From NCBI GenBank assembly GCA_009668225.1, contig WJYK01000008.1, positions 62,001-126,000 on the forward strand: a stretch of 64,000 nucleotides of DNA, in the 5' to 3' direction. How positions within the stretch are numbered: position 1 is the stretch's first letter; every line of letters starts with the position of its first letter. Both the position numbers and the translations under genes were made by a program. The stretch is from Enterobacteriaceae bacterium RIT693 (GTDB lineage Bacteria; Pseudomonadota; Gammaproteobacteria; Enterobacterales; Enterobacteriaceae). Of this stretch, positions 48,536-58,948 are shown piece after piece. The notes beneath the pieces were generated by a model, which was not told the DNA's origin, did no database searches, and saw only the letters and a list, made by a program, of their open reading frames with translations.

Positions 48536-49582
48536 TTAGACCGCCAGGTCAGTGAGCATCACCTTGGCGATTTCGAAGTAGATCAGCAGCCCGGTTCCGT
48601 CGATTAAGGTCGTAATAAACGGCGCGGAGACAACCGCCGGGTCGATATTCACCTTACGCAGCAGCATCGGAATAATCGATGAAACAATCGCGCTCCAGAC
48701 GGTGATGGCGATAAGCGTCAGGCTCACCACCATCATCACTTCCATCCCCACACCCAGCATCCACGCCCGAATAAAGCCGGCGGTGCCAATCGTTAAGGCA
48801 ATGAGCACCGAGGCCGAGATCTCCTTACGCAGGATAGCGCCCAAATCCTTTAGCCCCACTTCGCCGAGCGCCATCGCCCTGACCAGCGTGGAGGTGATCT
48901 GCGTGCCGGTATTGCCGCCGGTGCCGATCAGCAACGGAATAAAGAACGCCAGCGCAATCGCCGCTTCAAGCTGATCCTCAAATGATTTAATCACCGAGCT
49001 GGTGTAGGCCTCGGCCACGAACAGCAGCAGCAGCCAGACCGAGCGTTTGCGCCACAGCGTAAAGACGCTGCTTTGCAGATAAGGCGTTTCCAGCGGTGAC
49101 GAAGCGCCCTGCAGCTGGCTGTCCAGCGTGTTTTCGTCTTCCAGTAGCTGAGCGATTTCCTGCGGGCCCAGCACGCCTTTAAGCTTGCCGTAACTCAGCA
49201 CGGGAATGTAGTTACAGGCCGCCTTTTTAATTTCGACGCAAGCTTCATGGCGCGTTTTTTCCGGCGCTAATGAGAACCCTACTGCCCTTATCAGGTCACT
49301 CAGCAGCACGTCTTTCTCCGCCTGCAGCAGTGATTTTACCGGCACCATGCCAAAGAGATGACCATCATCGTCCACCACAAATATCTGCGACGGGATCTGC
49401 TCATTTTTAATGCCAGAGCAGAACAAGTCCTGCGCCTCAGCCACCGAAGTGCCCGGCGATAAAGCGATGTAGTCCTGGCTCAGGTAGGCCAGCACGGTGT
49501 TTTGTGAATCTGAGGATGGCAGTTTGACGGATACGGCCAAAGAAGCGCGCGAGTGCGCTGAGGTATTGGTTGAAAAGGTCAT
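48536..49582 (-). CDS. mgtE: MgtE-type Mg2+ transporter/channel lacking the N domain
   Basis: A 348-residue protein with a pair of CBS domains (about residues 30-155: FVVDDDGHLFGMVPVKSLL and IPVLSYGKLKGVLG) and a five-helix MgtE membrane domain (about 170-348) with the signature FIPLLIGTGGNTGTQITSTL (about 213-232) and the pore helix end SAPFITTLIDGTGLLIYF. Typical MgtE proteins have about 450 residues because of an N-terminal superhelical Mg2+-sensing domain; here the CBS pair starts almost at once, so that domain is absent. An M-box riboswitch in its leader ties expression to Mg2+. In E. coli this interval holds ybiU-ybiY and fsaA instead. Confidence 0.9.
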   Translation of the reverse strand: MTFSTNTSAHSRASLAVSVKLPSSDSQNTVLAYLSQDYIALSPGTSVAEAQDLFCSGIKNEQIPSQIFVVDDDGHLFGMVPVKSLLQAEKDVLLSDLIRAVGFSLAPEKTRHEACVEIKKAACNYIPVLSYGKLKGVLGPQEIAQLLEDENTLDSQLQGASSPLETPYLQSSVFTLWRKRSVWLLLLFVAEAYTSSVIKSFEDQLEAAIALAFFIPLLIGTGGNTGTQITSTLVRAMALGEVGLKDLGAILRKEISASVLIALTIGTAGFIRAWMLGVGMEVMMVVSLTLIAITVWSAIVSSIIPMLLRKVNIDPAVVSAPFITTLIDGTGLLIYFEIAKVMLTDLAV

Positions 49583-49671
49583 GATTTTTCCCCGGTTACT
49601 GTTTTAAAAAAATAAACAGTCCTCATCCTGGGGCGAAGCAAGATATGAGAGTGCTGACGCTATCTCCATGT

Positions 49672-49822
49672 CTCGGTTTTAGCACTGTACAACGTATCCC
49701 CAAAAGCGGGGGAAGTTACCTGGGGTTATACCTTCGTTCGATATAACCTGTCCTAATCTTGGGCGTCTCTCGACGTCGTCAGATCAGCAACCTATGTTTG
49801 TACAGGAGCCTCGCCTAACGAG
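49672..49822 (-). ncRNA. M-box (ykoK leader) Mg2+ riboswitch
   Basis: On the minus strand, 90-240 bases before mgtE, the conserved M-box blocks appear in order: CGTTAGGCGAGGCTCCTGTA (49801-49820), ACAAACATAGG, GACGTCGAGAGACGCCCA around 49760-49780, and GTACAGTGCTAAAACCGAG (about 49672-49690), which match the Bacillus mgtE leader blocks (GTTAGGTGAGGCTCCT, GACGCCAATGGG, ACAGTGCTAAAGC). Between riboswitch and gene lies a weak stem then TTTATTTTTTT (49605-49616), a possible terminator as expression platform. In high Mg2+ the folded RNA should lower mgtE expression. Flank 49823-50026 shows nothing else. Confidence 0.92.
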
Positions 49823-50026
49823 ATACTGCAAGTCTTCCGCGGCCTATAGTAGGGATTTAAACGTCGGGTGCAACCCAAAGAGCCTGCGTTGTTTAGGGTT
49901 TATTTATGCTCGGCTTAGTGGGGCGATAACCCGCGCTGATGCGAGATTAAGCTGTCTTTGCCTGATGGAGAGAAGCGTCGGCTGCTGGTGAATGACGTGG
50001 AATGTGAGGTGTGGGGGCTGTAATTG

Positions 50027-50136
50027 CCCCTCACCCAGGCCCTCTCCCCAAAGGGGCGAGGGGGAAAACAGGGGGAGCAATACCTATAATTCGATCTGTC
50101 CCCTCTCCCTTTTAGGGAGAGGGTTAGGGTGAGGGT
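50027..50136. repeat. Pair of REP-like hairpins in inverted orientation
   Basis: CCCTCACCCAGGCCCTCTCCCC...GGGG at 50027-50063 faces CCCTCTCCC TTTTA GGGAGAGGGTTAGGGTGAGGG at 50099-50136. Outer arms are complementary, so the pair can fold as one long palindrome. It begins 4 bases after the end of ybiT on the downstream side. Confidence 0.85.
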
Positions 50137-50140
50137 AAAA

Positions 50141-51736
50141 TTACCCGTCGATCCCTTTACTACGCAGGTAATCTTCGTAGCCACCGGTGAAGTCAATCAC
50201 GCGTTCTGGGGTAATTTCCAGTACGCGGGTTGCCAGAGAGCTAACAAATTCACGATCGTGGGAAACGAAGATCAGCGTACCCTGGTACATCTCCAGCGCC
50301 ATGTTAAGGGACTCGATGGATTCCATATCCAGGTGGTTCGTCGGTTCGTCCATGATCAGGATGTTTGGTTTTTCCATCATCAGCTTGCCGAACAGCATGC
50401 GGCCCTTTTCGCCACCGGACAGCACTTTAGCCGGCTTTTTGATGTCGTCCTGGCTGAAGAGTAAACGGCCCAGAATGCTGCGCACCGCCTGTTCGTCATC
50501 GCCCTCTTGCTTCCACTGGCTCATCCAGTCGAATACCGTAAGATCGTTTTCGAACTCGTATTCGTGATCCTGCGCATAGTAGCCAATCTGCGCATTTTCA
50601 GACCATTTCGCGCTGCCGCTTTCTGGGGTCAGTTCACCAACCAGGGTTTTCAGCAGGGTGGATTTACCCACGCCGTTGGCACCCAGAATGGCAATCTTCT
50701 CGCCCACTTCCAGCAGCAGGTTGAAGTTTTTAAACAATGGACCGTTCTCAAACCCTTTGGTCAGCGCTTCAACTTCAAGCGCGTTACGGAACAGTTTTTT
50801 ATCCTGCTCGAAGCGGATGAACGGGTTCTGGCGGCTGGAGGCCTTCACTTCGTCCAGCTTGATTTTATCAATCTGACGGGCACGAGAGGTCGCCTGACGG
50901 GATTTGGAGGCGTTAGCGCTGAAGCGGCTCACGAAGGACTGCAGGTCAGCAATCTGCGCTTTCTTTTTCGCGTTGTCAGCCAGCAGACGCTCACGCGCCT
51001 GGGTCGCCGCCGTCATGTATTCGTCGTAGTTGCCCGGATAAACGCGCAGCTCGCCGTAGTCCAGGTCAGCCATATGGGTGCAGACCATGTTCAGGAAGTG
51101 ACGGTCGTGCGAGATAATAATCATGGTGCTGTCACGTTCGTTCAGCGTCTGCTCCAGCCAACGGATAGTGTCGATGTCCAGGTTGTTCGTTGGTTCGTCG
51201 AGCAGTAGGATGTCCGGGTTAGAGAACAGCGCCTGTGCCAACAGGACGCGCAGTTTCCAGCCTGGCGCGACTTCGCTCATCGGGCCGTAATGCTGTTCCA
51301 GCGGAATACCCACGCCAAGCAGCAGTTCACCGGCACGCGCTTCTGCGGTGTAACCGTCCATCTCGCCGTATTTCACTTCGAGGTCGGCAACTTTGTAACC
51401 GTCCTCTTCGCTCATTTCCGGCAGGGCATAAATGCGGTCGCGTTCCTGCTTCACTTCCCACAGCTCGCCGTGGCCCATGATAACCGTATCGAGCACGGTG
51501 AATTTCTCGAAGGCGAACTGATCCTGACGCAGCTTACCGATGCGCTCGTTTGGATCGAGAGAAACGTTGCCCAGCGTCGGCTCTAAGTCCCCGCCGAGAA
51601 TTTTCATGAACGTGGATTTGCCACTTCCGTTAGCGCCGATCAGGCCGTAACGGTTGCCGCCGCCAAATTTGACGGAGATATTTTCGAACAGCGGTTTGCT
51701 GCCAAACTGCATGGTAACGTTGCTGGATACAAGCAC
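50141..51736 (-). CDS. ybiT: ABC-F family ATPase YbiT
   Basis: A 531-residue ABC-F protein with two ATPase domains joined by a P-site tRNA-interacting linker, acting on the ribosome rather than in a transporter. Domain 1 has Walker [10 protein letters not shown] (about residue 36) and Walker [13 protein letters not shown]. The linker runs about 235-320 ([20 protein letters not shown]). Domain 2 has Walker [10 protein letters not shown] (about 352) and Walker [16 protein letters not shown] 51736 is chosen as start because the product then begins [12 protein letters not shown] as in E. coli YbiT (530 residues); an in-frame extension to 51790 adds unrelated sequence. Confidence 0.94.
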   Translation of the reverse strand: MLVSSNVTMQFGSKPLFENISVKFGGGNRYGLIGANGSGKSTFMKILGGDLEPTLGNVSLDPNERIGKLRQDQFAFEKFTVLDTVIMGHGELWEVKQERDRIYALPEMSEEDGYKVADLEVKYGEMDGYTAEARAGELLLGVGIPLEQHYGPMSEVAPGWKLRVLLAQALFSNPDILLLDEPTNNLDIDTIRWLEQTLNERDSTMIIISHDRHFLNMVCTHMADLDYGELRVYPGNYDEYMTAATQARERLLADNAKKKAQIADLQSFVSRFSANASKSRQATSRARQIDKIKLDEVKASSRQNPFIRFEQDKKLFRNALEVEALTKGFENGPLFKNFNLLLEVGEKIAILGANGVGKSTLLKTLVGELTPESGSAKWSENAQIGYYAQDHEYEFENDLTVFDWMSQWKQEGDDEQAVRSILGRLLFSQDDIKKPAKVLSGGEKGRMLFGKLMMEKPNILIMDEPTNHLDMESIESLNMALEMYQGTLIFVSHDREFVSSLATRVLEITPERVIDFTGGYEDYLRSKGIDG

Positions 51737-51975
51737 TGGTATGTCCTGGAGAAATAAGTTGTCGAGATTTTGGAATGTGATTTCGGCCACATTATGCCAT
51801 AACTATGATAAAGGGTCGCCCCGCATCTTCACCGTACAATAGTTAATCAGTGTGAAAAAATTGTGATTTCATCCACATCTGATTTCCCAGATGAGTGTAA
51901 TGCACATATAATGCGCGGCTGAATCATCCATAAACACTCACTAGCTGGCCCGTCTGGCATAACACTTCGCACAAC

Positions 51976-52890
51976 ATGAATATAAAATTACGCTCGCTCT
52001 TACTGGCTTTTGTGGCTGTCGCGTCTTTCTCAGCTTCCGCCGTGACCTATCCGTTACCGACCAACGGCAGCCGCCTGGTGGGTGAAAATCAGGTTATCAC
52101 TATTCCGGAAGGCAGCACCGCGCCGCTGGAAGAGTATGCCGCACAGTACCAGATGGGACTGTCTAACATGCTGGAAGCTAACCCGGGGATTGACCCATAC
52201 CTGCCGAAAGCCGGAACCATTCTGAACATCCCTCAGCAGCTGATCCTGCCGGACACCGTGCATGAAGGGATTGTGATCAACAGCGCGGAAATGCGCCTCT
52301 ACTATTACCCGAAAGGCACCAACACCGTTATCGTGCTGCCAATCGGTATCGGCCAGCTGGGTAAAGACACCCCGATTAACTGGACCACCAAGGTAGAGCG
52401 TAAGAAAAACGGCCCAACCTGGACGCCTACCGCGAAGATGCATGCTGAATACGCTGCAGCCGGCACGCCGCTGCCGGCCGTTGTGCCAGCCGGCCCGGAT
52501 AACCCGATGGGCCTGTACGCGCTGTACATCGGTAATCTGTATGCCATTCACGGCACCAACGCCAACTTCGGTATCGGCCTGCGCGTAAGCCACGGCTGCG
52601 TGCGTCTGCGTAACGAAGACATCAAGTTCCTGTTCGACAACGTGCCGGTCGGCACCCGCGTTCAGTTCATTGATGAGCCGGTAAAAGCCACCACCGAGCC
52701 GGACGGCAGCCGCTACATCGAAGTTCACAACCCGCTTTCTACTACCGAAGCGCAGTTCAACTCCGGTGAAATCGTGCCAATCAAGCTGACCAGCAGCGTA
52801 CAGAAAGTCACCGCTCAGTCCGACGTTGATACCACCGTTGTTGACCAGGCGATTCAGAACCGTTCCGGCATGCCGGTTCGCCTGAACTAA
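51976..52890 (+). CDS. ldtB: L,D-transpeptidase LdtB (YbiS)
   Basis: A 304-residue periplasmic L,D-transpeptidase that attaches Braun lipoprotein to peptidoglycan. Signal peptide residues 1-22 (ending FSASA before VTYPLP), LysM-like domain about 38-85 ([20 protein letters not shown]), YkuD domain about 95-235 with [11 protein letters not shown] and the catalytic Cys in [11 protein letters not shown]. The C-terminus SGMPVRLN equals that of E. coli YbiS. Divergent from ybiT as in E. coli. It marks the right edge of the block that corresponds to E. coli 18-19 minutes. Confidence 0.96.
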   Translation: MNIKLRSLLLAFVAVASFSASAVTYPLPTNGSRLVGENQVITIPEGSTAPLEEYAAQYQMGLSNMLEANPGIDPYLPKAGTILNIPQQLILPDTVHEGIVINSAEMRLYYYPKGTNTVIVLPIGIGQLGKDTPINWTTKVERKKNGPTWTPTAKMHAEYAAAGTPLPAVVPAGPDNPMGLYALYIGNLYAIHGTNANFGIGLRVSHGCVRLRNEDIKFLFDNVPVGTRVQFIDEPVKATTEPDGSRYIEVHNPLSTTEAQFNSGEIVPIKLTSSVQKVTAQSDVDTTVVDQAIQNRSGMPVRLN

Positions 52891-52911
52891 GCTAAAAGTA
52901 ATTGAATCAAG

Positions 52912-52934
52912 GCGGCCTCCGGGCCGCTTTTTTA
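52912..52934 (+). terminator. Rho-independent terminator after ldtB
   Basis: GCGGCC / GGCCGC hairpin followed by TTTTTT. Confidence 0.88.
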
Positions 52935-52996
52935 TTGCCTAAAATCAGCCGGGCGACCTTCACGCAGGGAATGTTTGTTATGCTCATAATTCATGT

Positions 52997-53012
52997 TGTG
53001 ATGGATAGCACA
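52997..53012. promoter_or_regulatory. Candidate CRP site upstream of yohJK
   Basis: TGTGA-TGGATA-GCACA differs from the CRP consensus TGTGA-N6-TCACA at one half-site base. It lies 50-65 bases before the yohJ start. Confidence 0.6.
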
Positions 53013-53061
53013 ATTTCGAGTTTAATTGTATGATGAATGCGTTTCTTAAAGGGTAACCTCC

Positions 53062-53463
53062 ATGCGCAACTCGTTCACCGTAATCTGGCAGTATCTTCGC
53101 GCTTTTGTCTTAATTTACCTGTGCTTATATGCCGGTATTTTCGTCGCGTCGCTGCTGCCCATCGTCATCCCTGGCAGCATCATTGGCATGCTGATTTTGT
53201 TTGTGCTGCTGTCGCTGCAAATTCTTCCGGCAAAATGGGTAAAACCCAGCTGTCACCTGCTGATTCGCTATATGGCCCTGCTGTTCGTGCCTATTGGCGT
53301 CGGCGTTATGCAGTACTACGACGTGCTGAAGGCCCAGTTTGGCCCGGTGGTGGTGTCCTGTTTAATCAGTACGCTGGTGGTGCTTGTTATCGTGAGCTGG
53401 AGCTCGCACCTGGTACACGGCGAAAGAAAAGTGATTGGTGAAGGCGAGGCAGAGAAAAAATGA
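53062..53463 (+). CDS. yohJ: LrgA/CidA-family membrane protein YohJ
   Basis: A 133-residue inner-membrane protein with four membrane segments (about residues 10-30, 33-53, 65-83 and 90-112), matching E. coli YohJ (132). The family motif [14 protein letters not shown] (about 37-50) is present. LrgA/CidA-type proteins act with LrgB/CidB-type partners in control of murein hydrolase release or small-metabolite transport. It overlaps yohK by 4 bases, so both are translationally coupled. Confidence 0.93.
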   Translation: MRNSFTVIWQYLRAFVLIYLCLYAGIFVASLLPIVIPGSIIGMLILFVLLSLQILPAKWVKPSCHLLIRYMALLFVPIGVGVMQYYDVLKAQFGPVVVSCLISTLVVLVIVSWSSHLVHGERKVIGEGEAEKK

Positions 53464-54155
53464 TGCACTTTATATGGTGGTCTTTACCGTTAACGCTGGT
53501 GGTGTTTTTCGCCGCTCGCAAACTGGCTGCCCGGCTGAAATCCCCGCTATTAAACCCGCTGCTGGTTTGCATGGTGGTAATCATTCCTTTTCTGCTGGTC
53601 ACGGGTATTCCTTACGACCACTATTTTAAAGGCAGCGAAGTGCTCAACGACCTGCTGCAGCCGGCCGTCGTGGCGCTGGCCTTCCCGCTTTACGAGCAAA
53701 TTCACCAAATTCGTGCCCGCTGGAAGTCTATTATCACCATCTGCTTTATTGGCAGCATGGTGGCGATGTCAACCGGCACCTCCATTGCATTGCTGATGGG
53801 AGCTTCCCCTGAAATCGCCGCCTCGGTGCTGCCAAAATCCGTTACCACGCCGATTGCGATGGCGGTGGGCGGCGGCATTGGCGGTATTCCGGCGATTAGC
53901 GCTGTCTGCGTTATCTTCGTCGGCATTCTCGGCGCCGTGTTTGGCCATACGCTGCTGAACATGATGCGCATCAGCACCAAGGCCTCACGCGGCCTGGCGA
54001 TGGGCACCGCCTCGCACGCGTTGGGGACGGCCCGCTGTGCTGAACTTGACTTCCAGGAGGGCGCTTTTAGCTCGCTGGCGCTGGTCATTTGTGGGGTCAT
54101 GACGTCGCTAATAGCGCCATTTTTATTCCCGGTACTGTTGAAACTCTTCGGCTAA
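53460..54155 (+). CDS. yohK: LrgB/CidB-family membrane protein YohK
   Basis: A 231-residue inner-membrane protein with about eight membrane segments, matching E. coli YohK (231). The conserved block [20 protein letters not shown] and [13 protein letters not shown] are family hallmarks. Partner of YohJ. The pair lies just upstream of cdd as in E. coli, possibly sharing CRP/nucleoside control. Confidence 0.94.
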   Translation: MMHFIWWSLPLTLVVFFAARKLAARLKSPLLNPLLVCMVVIIPFLLVTGIPYDHYFKGSEVLNDLLQPAVVALAFPLYEQIHQIRARWKSIITICFIGSMVAMSTGTSIALLMGASPEIAASVLPKSVTTPIAMAVGGGIGGIPAISAVCVIFVGILGAVFGHTLLNMMRISTKASRGLAMGTASHALGTARCAELDFQEGAFSSLALVICGVMTSLIAPFLFPVLLKLFG

Positions 54156-54283
54156 AACTTGCGAGAGATCGCGCATTTTCATATTTGTTTTCATAAGTTG
54201 CACAAACAATTAGAAGTAGATCACATATTCAGCCTATACAGATCCGTAAACTACGTTTCCGTTACCCTTAATGAGGCTTTAAC

Positions 54284-55171
54284 ATGCGTTCACGTTTTGA
54301 TGCCGCCGTTGTGCAACTCCCCGCCGCGCTGCAAAGCGCTTTGCAACCCCTGCTTGCCGACGAACACTTTCCGGCCATGTTTACAGCGGAACAGGTTGAA
54401 GCGCTAAAACATCAAACCGGGCTGGGCGACGACGACCTGGCTTTCGCCCTGCTGCCGCTGGCCGCTGCCTGCGCCCGTGCAGACCTCTCGCATTTTAACG
54501 TGGGTGCCGTGGCTCGCGGCGTAAGCGGTAATCTCTACTTTGGCGGCAATATGGAGTTTCTGGGCGCCACGATGCAGCAAACCGTGCACGCCGAACAAAG
54601 CGCCATTACCCACGCGTGGATGCGCGGTGAAAAAGGCCTGGTCGATATCACCGTCAACTACACGCCCTGCGGGCACTGCCGTCAGTTCATGAACGAGCTG
54701 AACAGCGGCACGGCTCTGCGCATTCACCTGCCGGGGCGCAAACCTTCTACGTTGGGTGAGTATCTGCCGGATGCCTTTGGCCCGCGCGATCTGGACATCA
54801 ACACGCTGCTACTGGATGAAGAAAATCACGGTTTTGCCCTGAAAGGCGATACCCTGACCCAAGCCGCTCTCATTGCCGCAAACCGAAGCCATGCGCCATA
54901 CAGCAAAGCCCCGGCGGGTGTCGCTCTGGAAATGACCGACGGTAAAATTTTTACCGGTTCTTATGCGGAAAACGCCGCTTTCAACCCTTCCCTACCCCCC
55001 CTGCAGGCCGCGCTGAACCTGCTGTCGCTTAATGGTTATGACTACCCGCAAATTAAACGCGCCGTGCTGGCAGAAAAGGCTGATGCACCGCTGCTGCAGT
55101 GGGATGCCACATCAGCAACCCTGAAAGCGCTGGGTTGTGAGAACGTAGAACGCGTCCTGCCCGGGCAATAA
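54284..55171 (+). CDS. cdd: Cytidine deaminase
   Basis: A 295-residue dimeric zinc enzyme converting cytidine and deoxycytidine to the uridine forms. The catalytic domain carries Zn ligands and the proton-shuttling Glu in VHAEQSA (about residues 102-108) and TPCGHCRQF (about 127-135). A second, inactive domain follows. GAGG lies 7 bases before the ATG. The spacer 54156-54283 has a half CRP site (AGATCACAT) as in the CytR/CRP-controlled E. coli promoter. Confidence 0.95.
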   Translation: MRSRFDAAVVQLPAALQSALQPLLADEHFPAMFTAEQVEALKHQTGLGDDDLAFALLPLAAACARADLSHFNVGAVARGVSGNLYFGGNMEFLGATMQQTVHAEQSAITHAWMRGEKGLVDITVNYTPCGHCRQFMNELNSGTALRIHLPGRKPSTLGEYLPDAFGPRDLDINTLLLDEENHGFALKGDTLTQAALIAANRSHAPYSKAPAGVALEMTDGKIFTGSYAENAAFNPSLPPLQAALNLLSLNGYDYPQIKRAVLAEKADAPLLQWDATSATLKALGCENVERVLPGQ

Positions 55172-55178
55172 TTATCCG

Positions 55179-55200
55179 CTGCGGGTGTACCCACACCCGC
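55179..55200. terminator. Hairpin after cdd
   Basis: GCGGGTGT / ACACCCGC with a 4-base loop, 8 bases after the cdd stop; only a weak T-rich tail follows. Confidence 0.5.
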
Positions 55201-55290
55201 ATTGTTGAAATTTGCCCCAACCAAACCCGCGTTTCTTGCTCTTGAGTGCCGGGTAAAGTAGCCTTGGATAAAATTCCACCCTGCGAATGA

Positions 55291-56022
<732 letters not shown>

Positions 56023-56023
56023 T

Positions 56024-56260
56024 ATGAGTAGCGGAGAAATATTTACCACCATCGTGCTTATTATCATCTCGCCGCTGTACCTCTGGACAGCCTACAAAGG
56101 CTGGAAAACGGGTGCTGTCGATATCATGGTGAAGGGAGCGGCCAAGCCCGTATTTGCCTACCGGGACAGCCAGCCCTTTAAATTCTGGATCCACGTCATC
56201 AGCTACGTTGCGGTAAGCTTAGCTTTGCCTCTGTTTGCGCTTTATCTGTTCGTATTTTGA
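56024..56260 (+). CDS. yeiS: Small membrane protein YeiS
   Basis: A 78-residue protein with two membrane segments (about residues 5-23 and 52-75), matching E. coli YeiS (DUF2542). Function unknown. Co-transcribed with sanA. In E. coli the next genes are yeiT-yeiA (preTA); here they are missing and mglC follows after a terminator. Confidence 0.88.
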   Translation: MSSGEIFTTIVLIIISPLYLWTAYKGWKTGAVDIMVKGAAKPVFAYRDSQPFKFWIHVISYVAVSLALPLFALYLFVF

Positions 56261-56272
56261 AAGCATAGAACA

Positions 56273-56300
56273 GCCCGCAACGAATCGTGCGGGCTTTTTT
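56273..56300. terminator. Terminator between yeiS and mglC
   Basis: GCCCGCA / TGCGGGC with an 8-base loop then TTTTTT, between convergent transcripts. Confidence 0.88.
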
Positions 56301-56314
56301 GCAAACGGCGGAGA

Positions 56315-57325
56315 TTATTTCTTACGCGCGTACTTCAGGGAGTCCAGCGCAACGGCGAAGATGATAATGCCGCCCTTGATGATGTACTGCCAGTAAGGGT
56401 TCACGCCGATATAGGTCAGACCGTAGTTGATTACCGTAAAGATGATTACCCCGGTGACCACGCCAATTACCGTCCCCACCCCGCCGCTAAATGACACACC
56501 GCCAACGACGCACGCCGCAATCGCATCCAGCTCGTACATAAAGCCAAGGTTGTTGGTCGCAGAGCCAATACGGCCCGCTTCCAGCATCCCACCAAAGGCA
56601 TAGAATACGCCGGAGAGGGCATAAATCATGATCAGGTTCAGCGCAACGTTAACGCCGGAGACTTTCGCCGCTTCCGGGTTACCACCGATGGCGAAGATGT
56701 TTTTCCCGAAGCGGGTTTTATTCCACAGCACCCAAACGAAGAACACCGCAAACAGGGCATAGAACGTGATGTAGGAGAGGCGGAAACTGCCCAGCGCGAT
56801 AAAGCCCTGCGTAAACATCGAGAAATGAGAGTCAAAGCCGGAAATTGGCGACGCGCCCACAAAGTCGTAATACAGGGAGTTAATCCCGTAGACGATGATC
56901 ATGGTGCCCAGGGTGGTGATAAACGGCGTCACGTTCAGGTAAGCGATAATAATCCCGTTCACCAGACCAATGACCGCGCCCACGGCACAAACAATCAGCA
57001 GTACCAGCGGAATCGGCATGGTGTGCATGTCCGGGAACACCTTGTTGACGTTGTCCATCGACTGGAGAAGCGTCGCCGCGACAACCGCCGCCAGGCCAAC
57101 CTGGCGCCCTGCGGACAGGTCCGTCCCCTGGGTCACAATCAGCCCGGCCACGCCCAGCGCGATGATAATACGCACCGAGGATTGAGTCAGAATGTTACTC
57201 AGGTTAAGCAGGCTTAAAAACGTCGGATCCTGGAAAATAATAATCGCCAGCAGCACCAGCAGCACCACGTAGATGCCGCCCTCTTTTAGATAAGTTAGAA
57301 AACTCTTCTTATTTAACGCACTCAT
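56315..57325 (-). CDS. mglC: Galactose/methyl-galactoside ABC permease MglC
   Basis: A 336-residue permease of the ribose/galactose type with eight to ten membrane segments, the same length as E. coli MglC. SSVRIIIALGVAGLIVTQGTD near residue 50 and the coupling segment IFAIGGNPEAAKVSGVNV (about 215-232) are conserved. It forms the channel of the high-affinity galactose importer with MglA and MglB. It starts 20 bases after the mglA stop. Confidence 0.96.
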   Translation of the reverse strand: MSALNKKSFLTYLKEGGIYVVLLVLLAIIIFQDPTFLSLLNLSNILTQSSVRIIIALGVAGLIVTQGTDLSAGRQVGLAAVVAATLLQSMDNVNKVFPDMHTMPIPLVLLIVCAVGAVIGLVNGIIIAYLNVTPFITTLGTMIIVYGINSLYYDFVGASPISGFDSHFSMFTQGFIALGSFRLSYITFYALFAVFFVWVLWNKTRFGKNIFAIGGNPEAAKVSGVNVALNLIMIYALSGVFYAFGGMLEAGRIGSATNNLGFMYELDAIAACVVGGVSFSGGVGTVIGVVTGVIIFTVINYGLTYIGVNPYWQYIIKGGIIIFAVALDSLKYARKK

Positions 57326-57345
57326 TTTTAATAGCCCCTAAATCA

Positions 57346-58866
57346 TCACAGGTGCACAGACGCAAGACGTAAGATTTCGTTCTGCGTTGTTGTTTTGGTG
57401 TCTACAATTCCAGCCACGAGCCCGTTGCTCATCACCAGAATACGGTCTGTAATCCCTAACAATTCCGGCATCTCGGACGAAATGATAATGATCCCTTTCC
57501 CTTTTTTGGCAAGCTCAGCAATCAGCTGGTAAATCTCAAACTTGGCGCCTACATCAATGCCGCGCGTCGGTTCATCCAGCATCAGAATTTCCGGTTGAGT
57601 CAGCAGCCAGCGGCCGATGATGACCTTTTGCTGGTTACCGCCGGACAGCGAGCCGATGGAGGTACGGTGCCCCGGCGTTTTCACACGCATAGAGTCGATA
57701 ACCCACTGGGTATCGCTTTTCATGCGGGAGTTATCCAGCAGGCCGACCTTGTTTTTGTAGTTACGAATATTGGAAATGAGTGAGTTAAAGCCGATATCCA
57801 GGTAGGCGTAGATCCCGGTAGAGCGGCGCTCTTCGGTGACCAGCGCAAAGCCGTGATTTATAGCTTCGTTCGCGTTGCTGTTATTAATCTTTTTGCCGTG
57901 CAGCTTAATGGTGCCGCCAGATTTTTCGCGGATACCAAACAGCGTTTCCACAATGTCGGTACGCTTCGCGCCGACGAGGCCCGCAATGCCGAGGATTTCA
58001 CCTTTATGTAAATCAAAGGAGATATCGCGAATCGACGGCTGGCGCAGCGAAGTCAGGTTGCGTACTTCGAGTATCACTTCGCCCGGCACGTTGGATTTGT
58101 CCGGGAAACGCTGGTTCAGGGAGCGGCCCACCATCATGGCGATGATTTTGTCCATATCCAGCCCTTCCAGAGGCTGGGTGGCAATCCACTGCCCGTCGCG
58201 CAAAATAGTAATTTCATCGCATAGCTGGAATATTTCTTCCATTTTATGGGAGATATAAACAATACCGCAGCCGCGATCTTTTAATTTGCGGATAATTTTA
58301 AAAAGATGATTAACTTCTTTTTCCGTCAGCGAGGACGTTGGCTCATCCATAATAACGATTTTGGCGTTATAGGAGAAAGCCTTGGCAATTTCAATCATCT
58401 GCATTTGAGAAACGGACAACGTACCGACGCGGGCTCGCGGGTCGATATCAATATCCAGTTCGTCAAAAATCTCTTTGGTGTCGCGGTACATCTTATCCTG
58501 ATCGACAAACACGCCTTTGGTCGGGTAACGCCCGAGCCACATGTTGTCCATCACGGTGCGCTGTAGGACCAGGTTAAGTTCCTGATGCACCATAGAAATA
58601 CCGTTTTCCAGCGCCTCTTTGGTGCTGCTGAAATTGACCTCTTTCCCCTGAAAAAGGATGCTGCCGGAATCTTTGCTGTAGATCCCAAAAAGGCATTTCA
58701 ATAATGTCGATTTGCCCGCACCATTCTCCCCCATCAGGGCGTGAATAGAGTGTGGACGCACTTTTAAATTAACATTATCCAGTGCCTTAACGCCGGGGAA
58801 GGATTTATTAATGCCGGTCATTTCCAGCAAAAACTCCGACGGCGTAGCTGAGTTATTGTCGACCAT
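57346..58866 (-). CDS. mglA: Galactose/methyl-galactoside ABC ATPase MglA
   Basis: A 506-residue double ABC protein. The first domain has Walker [10 protein letters not shown] (about residue 45), signature [10 protein letters not shown] and Walker B IVIMDEPT. The second has a degenerate Walker A (GLVGAKRTD, about 300), signature LSGGNQQKV and Walker B ILMLDEPT, as is normal for sugar ABC ATPases of this family. It energises MglC. Length equals E. coli MglA (506). Confidence 0.96.
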   Translation of the reverse strand: MVDNNSATPSEFLLEMTGINKSFPGVKALDNVNLKVRPHSIHALMGENGAGKSTLLKCLFGIYSKDSGSILFQGKEVNFSSTKEALENGISMVHQELNLVLQRTVMDNMWLGRYPTKGVFVDQDKMYRDTKEIFDELDIDIDPRARVGTLSVSQMQMIEIAKAFSYNAKIVIMDEPTSSLTEKEVNHLFKIIRKLKDRGCGIVYISHKMEEIFQLCDEITILRDGQWIATQPLEGLDMDKIIAMMVGRSLNQRFPDKSNVPGEVILEVRNLTSLRQPSIRDISFDLHKGEILGIAGLVGAKRTDIVETLFGIREKSGGTIKLHGKKINNSNANEAINHGFALVTEERRSTGIYAYLDIGFNSLISNIRNYKNKVGLLDNSRMKSDTQWVIDSMRVKTPGHRTSIGSLSGGNQQKVIIGRWLLTQPEILMLDEPTRGIDVGAKFEIYQLIAELAKKGKGIIIISSEMPELLGITDRILVMSNGLVAGIVDTKTTTQNEILRLASVHL

Positions 58867-58902
58867 AATTATACCTGTGTCGCTGAGTAACCTGCCTAAA
58901 GC

Positions 58903-58924
58903 CGGGCGCAGGTATCTGCGCCCG
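58903..58924 (-). promoter_or_regulatory. Intercistronic hairpin between mglB and mglA
   Basis: GGGCGCAG / CTGCGCCC with a 4-base loop lies in the 82-base mglB-mglA gap. Without a T-run, it is better placed to protect the abundant mglB message or reduce downstream expression than to stop transcription. Confidence 0.65.
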
Positions 58925-58948
58925 TGTACAACAAAAATATGACGGGTA

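Noticed and set aside
49794-50196. Short frames around the mgtE leader and REP-like hairpins
   Set aside because: They are made of riboswitch and repeat sequence and are not protein-like.
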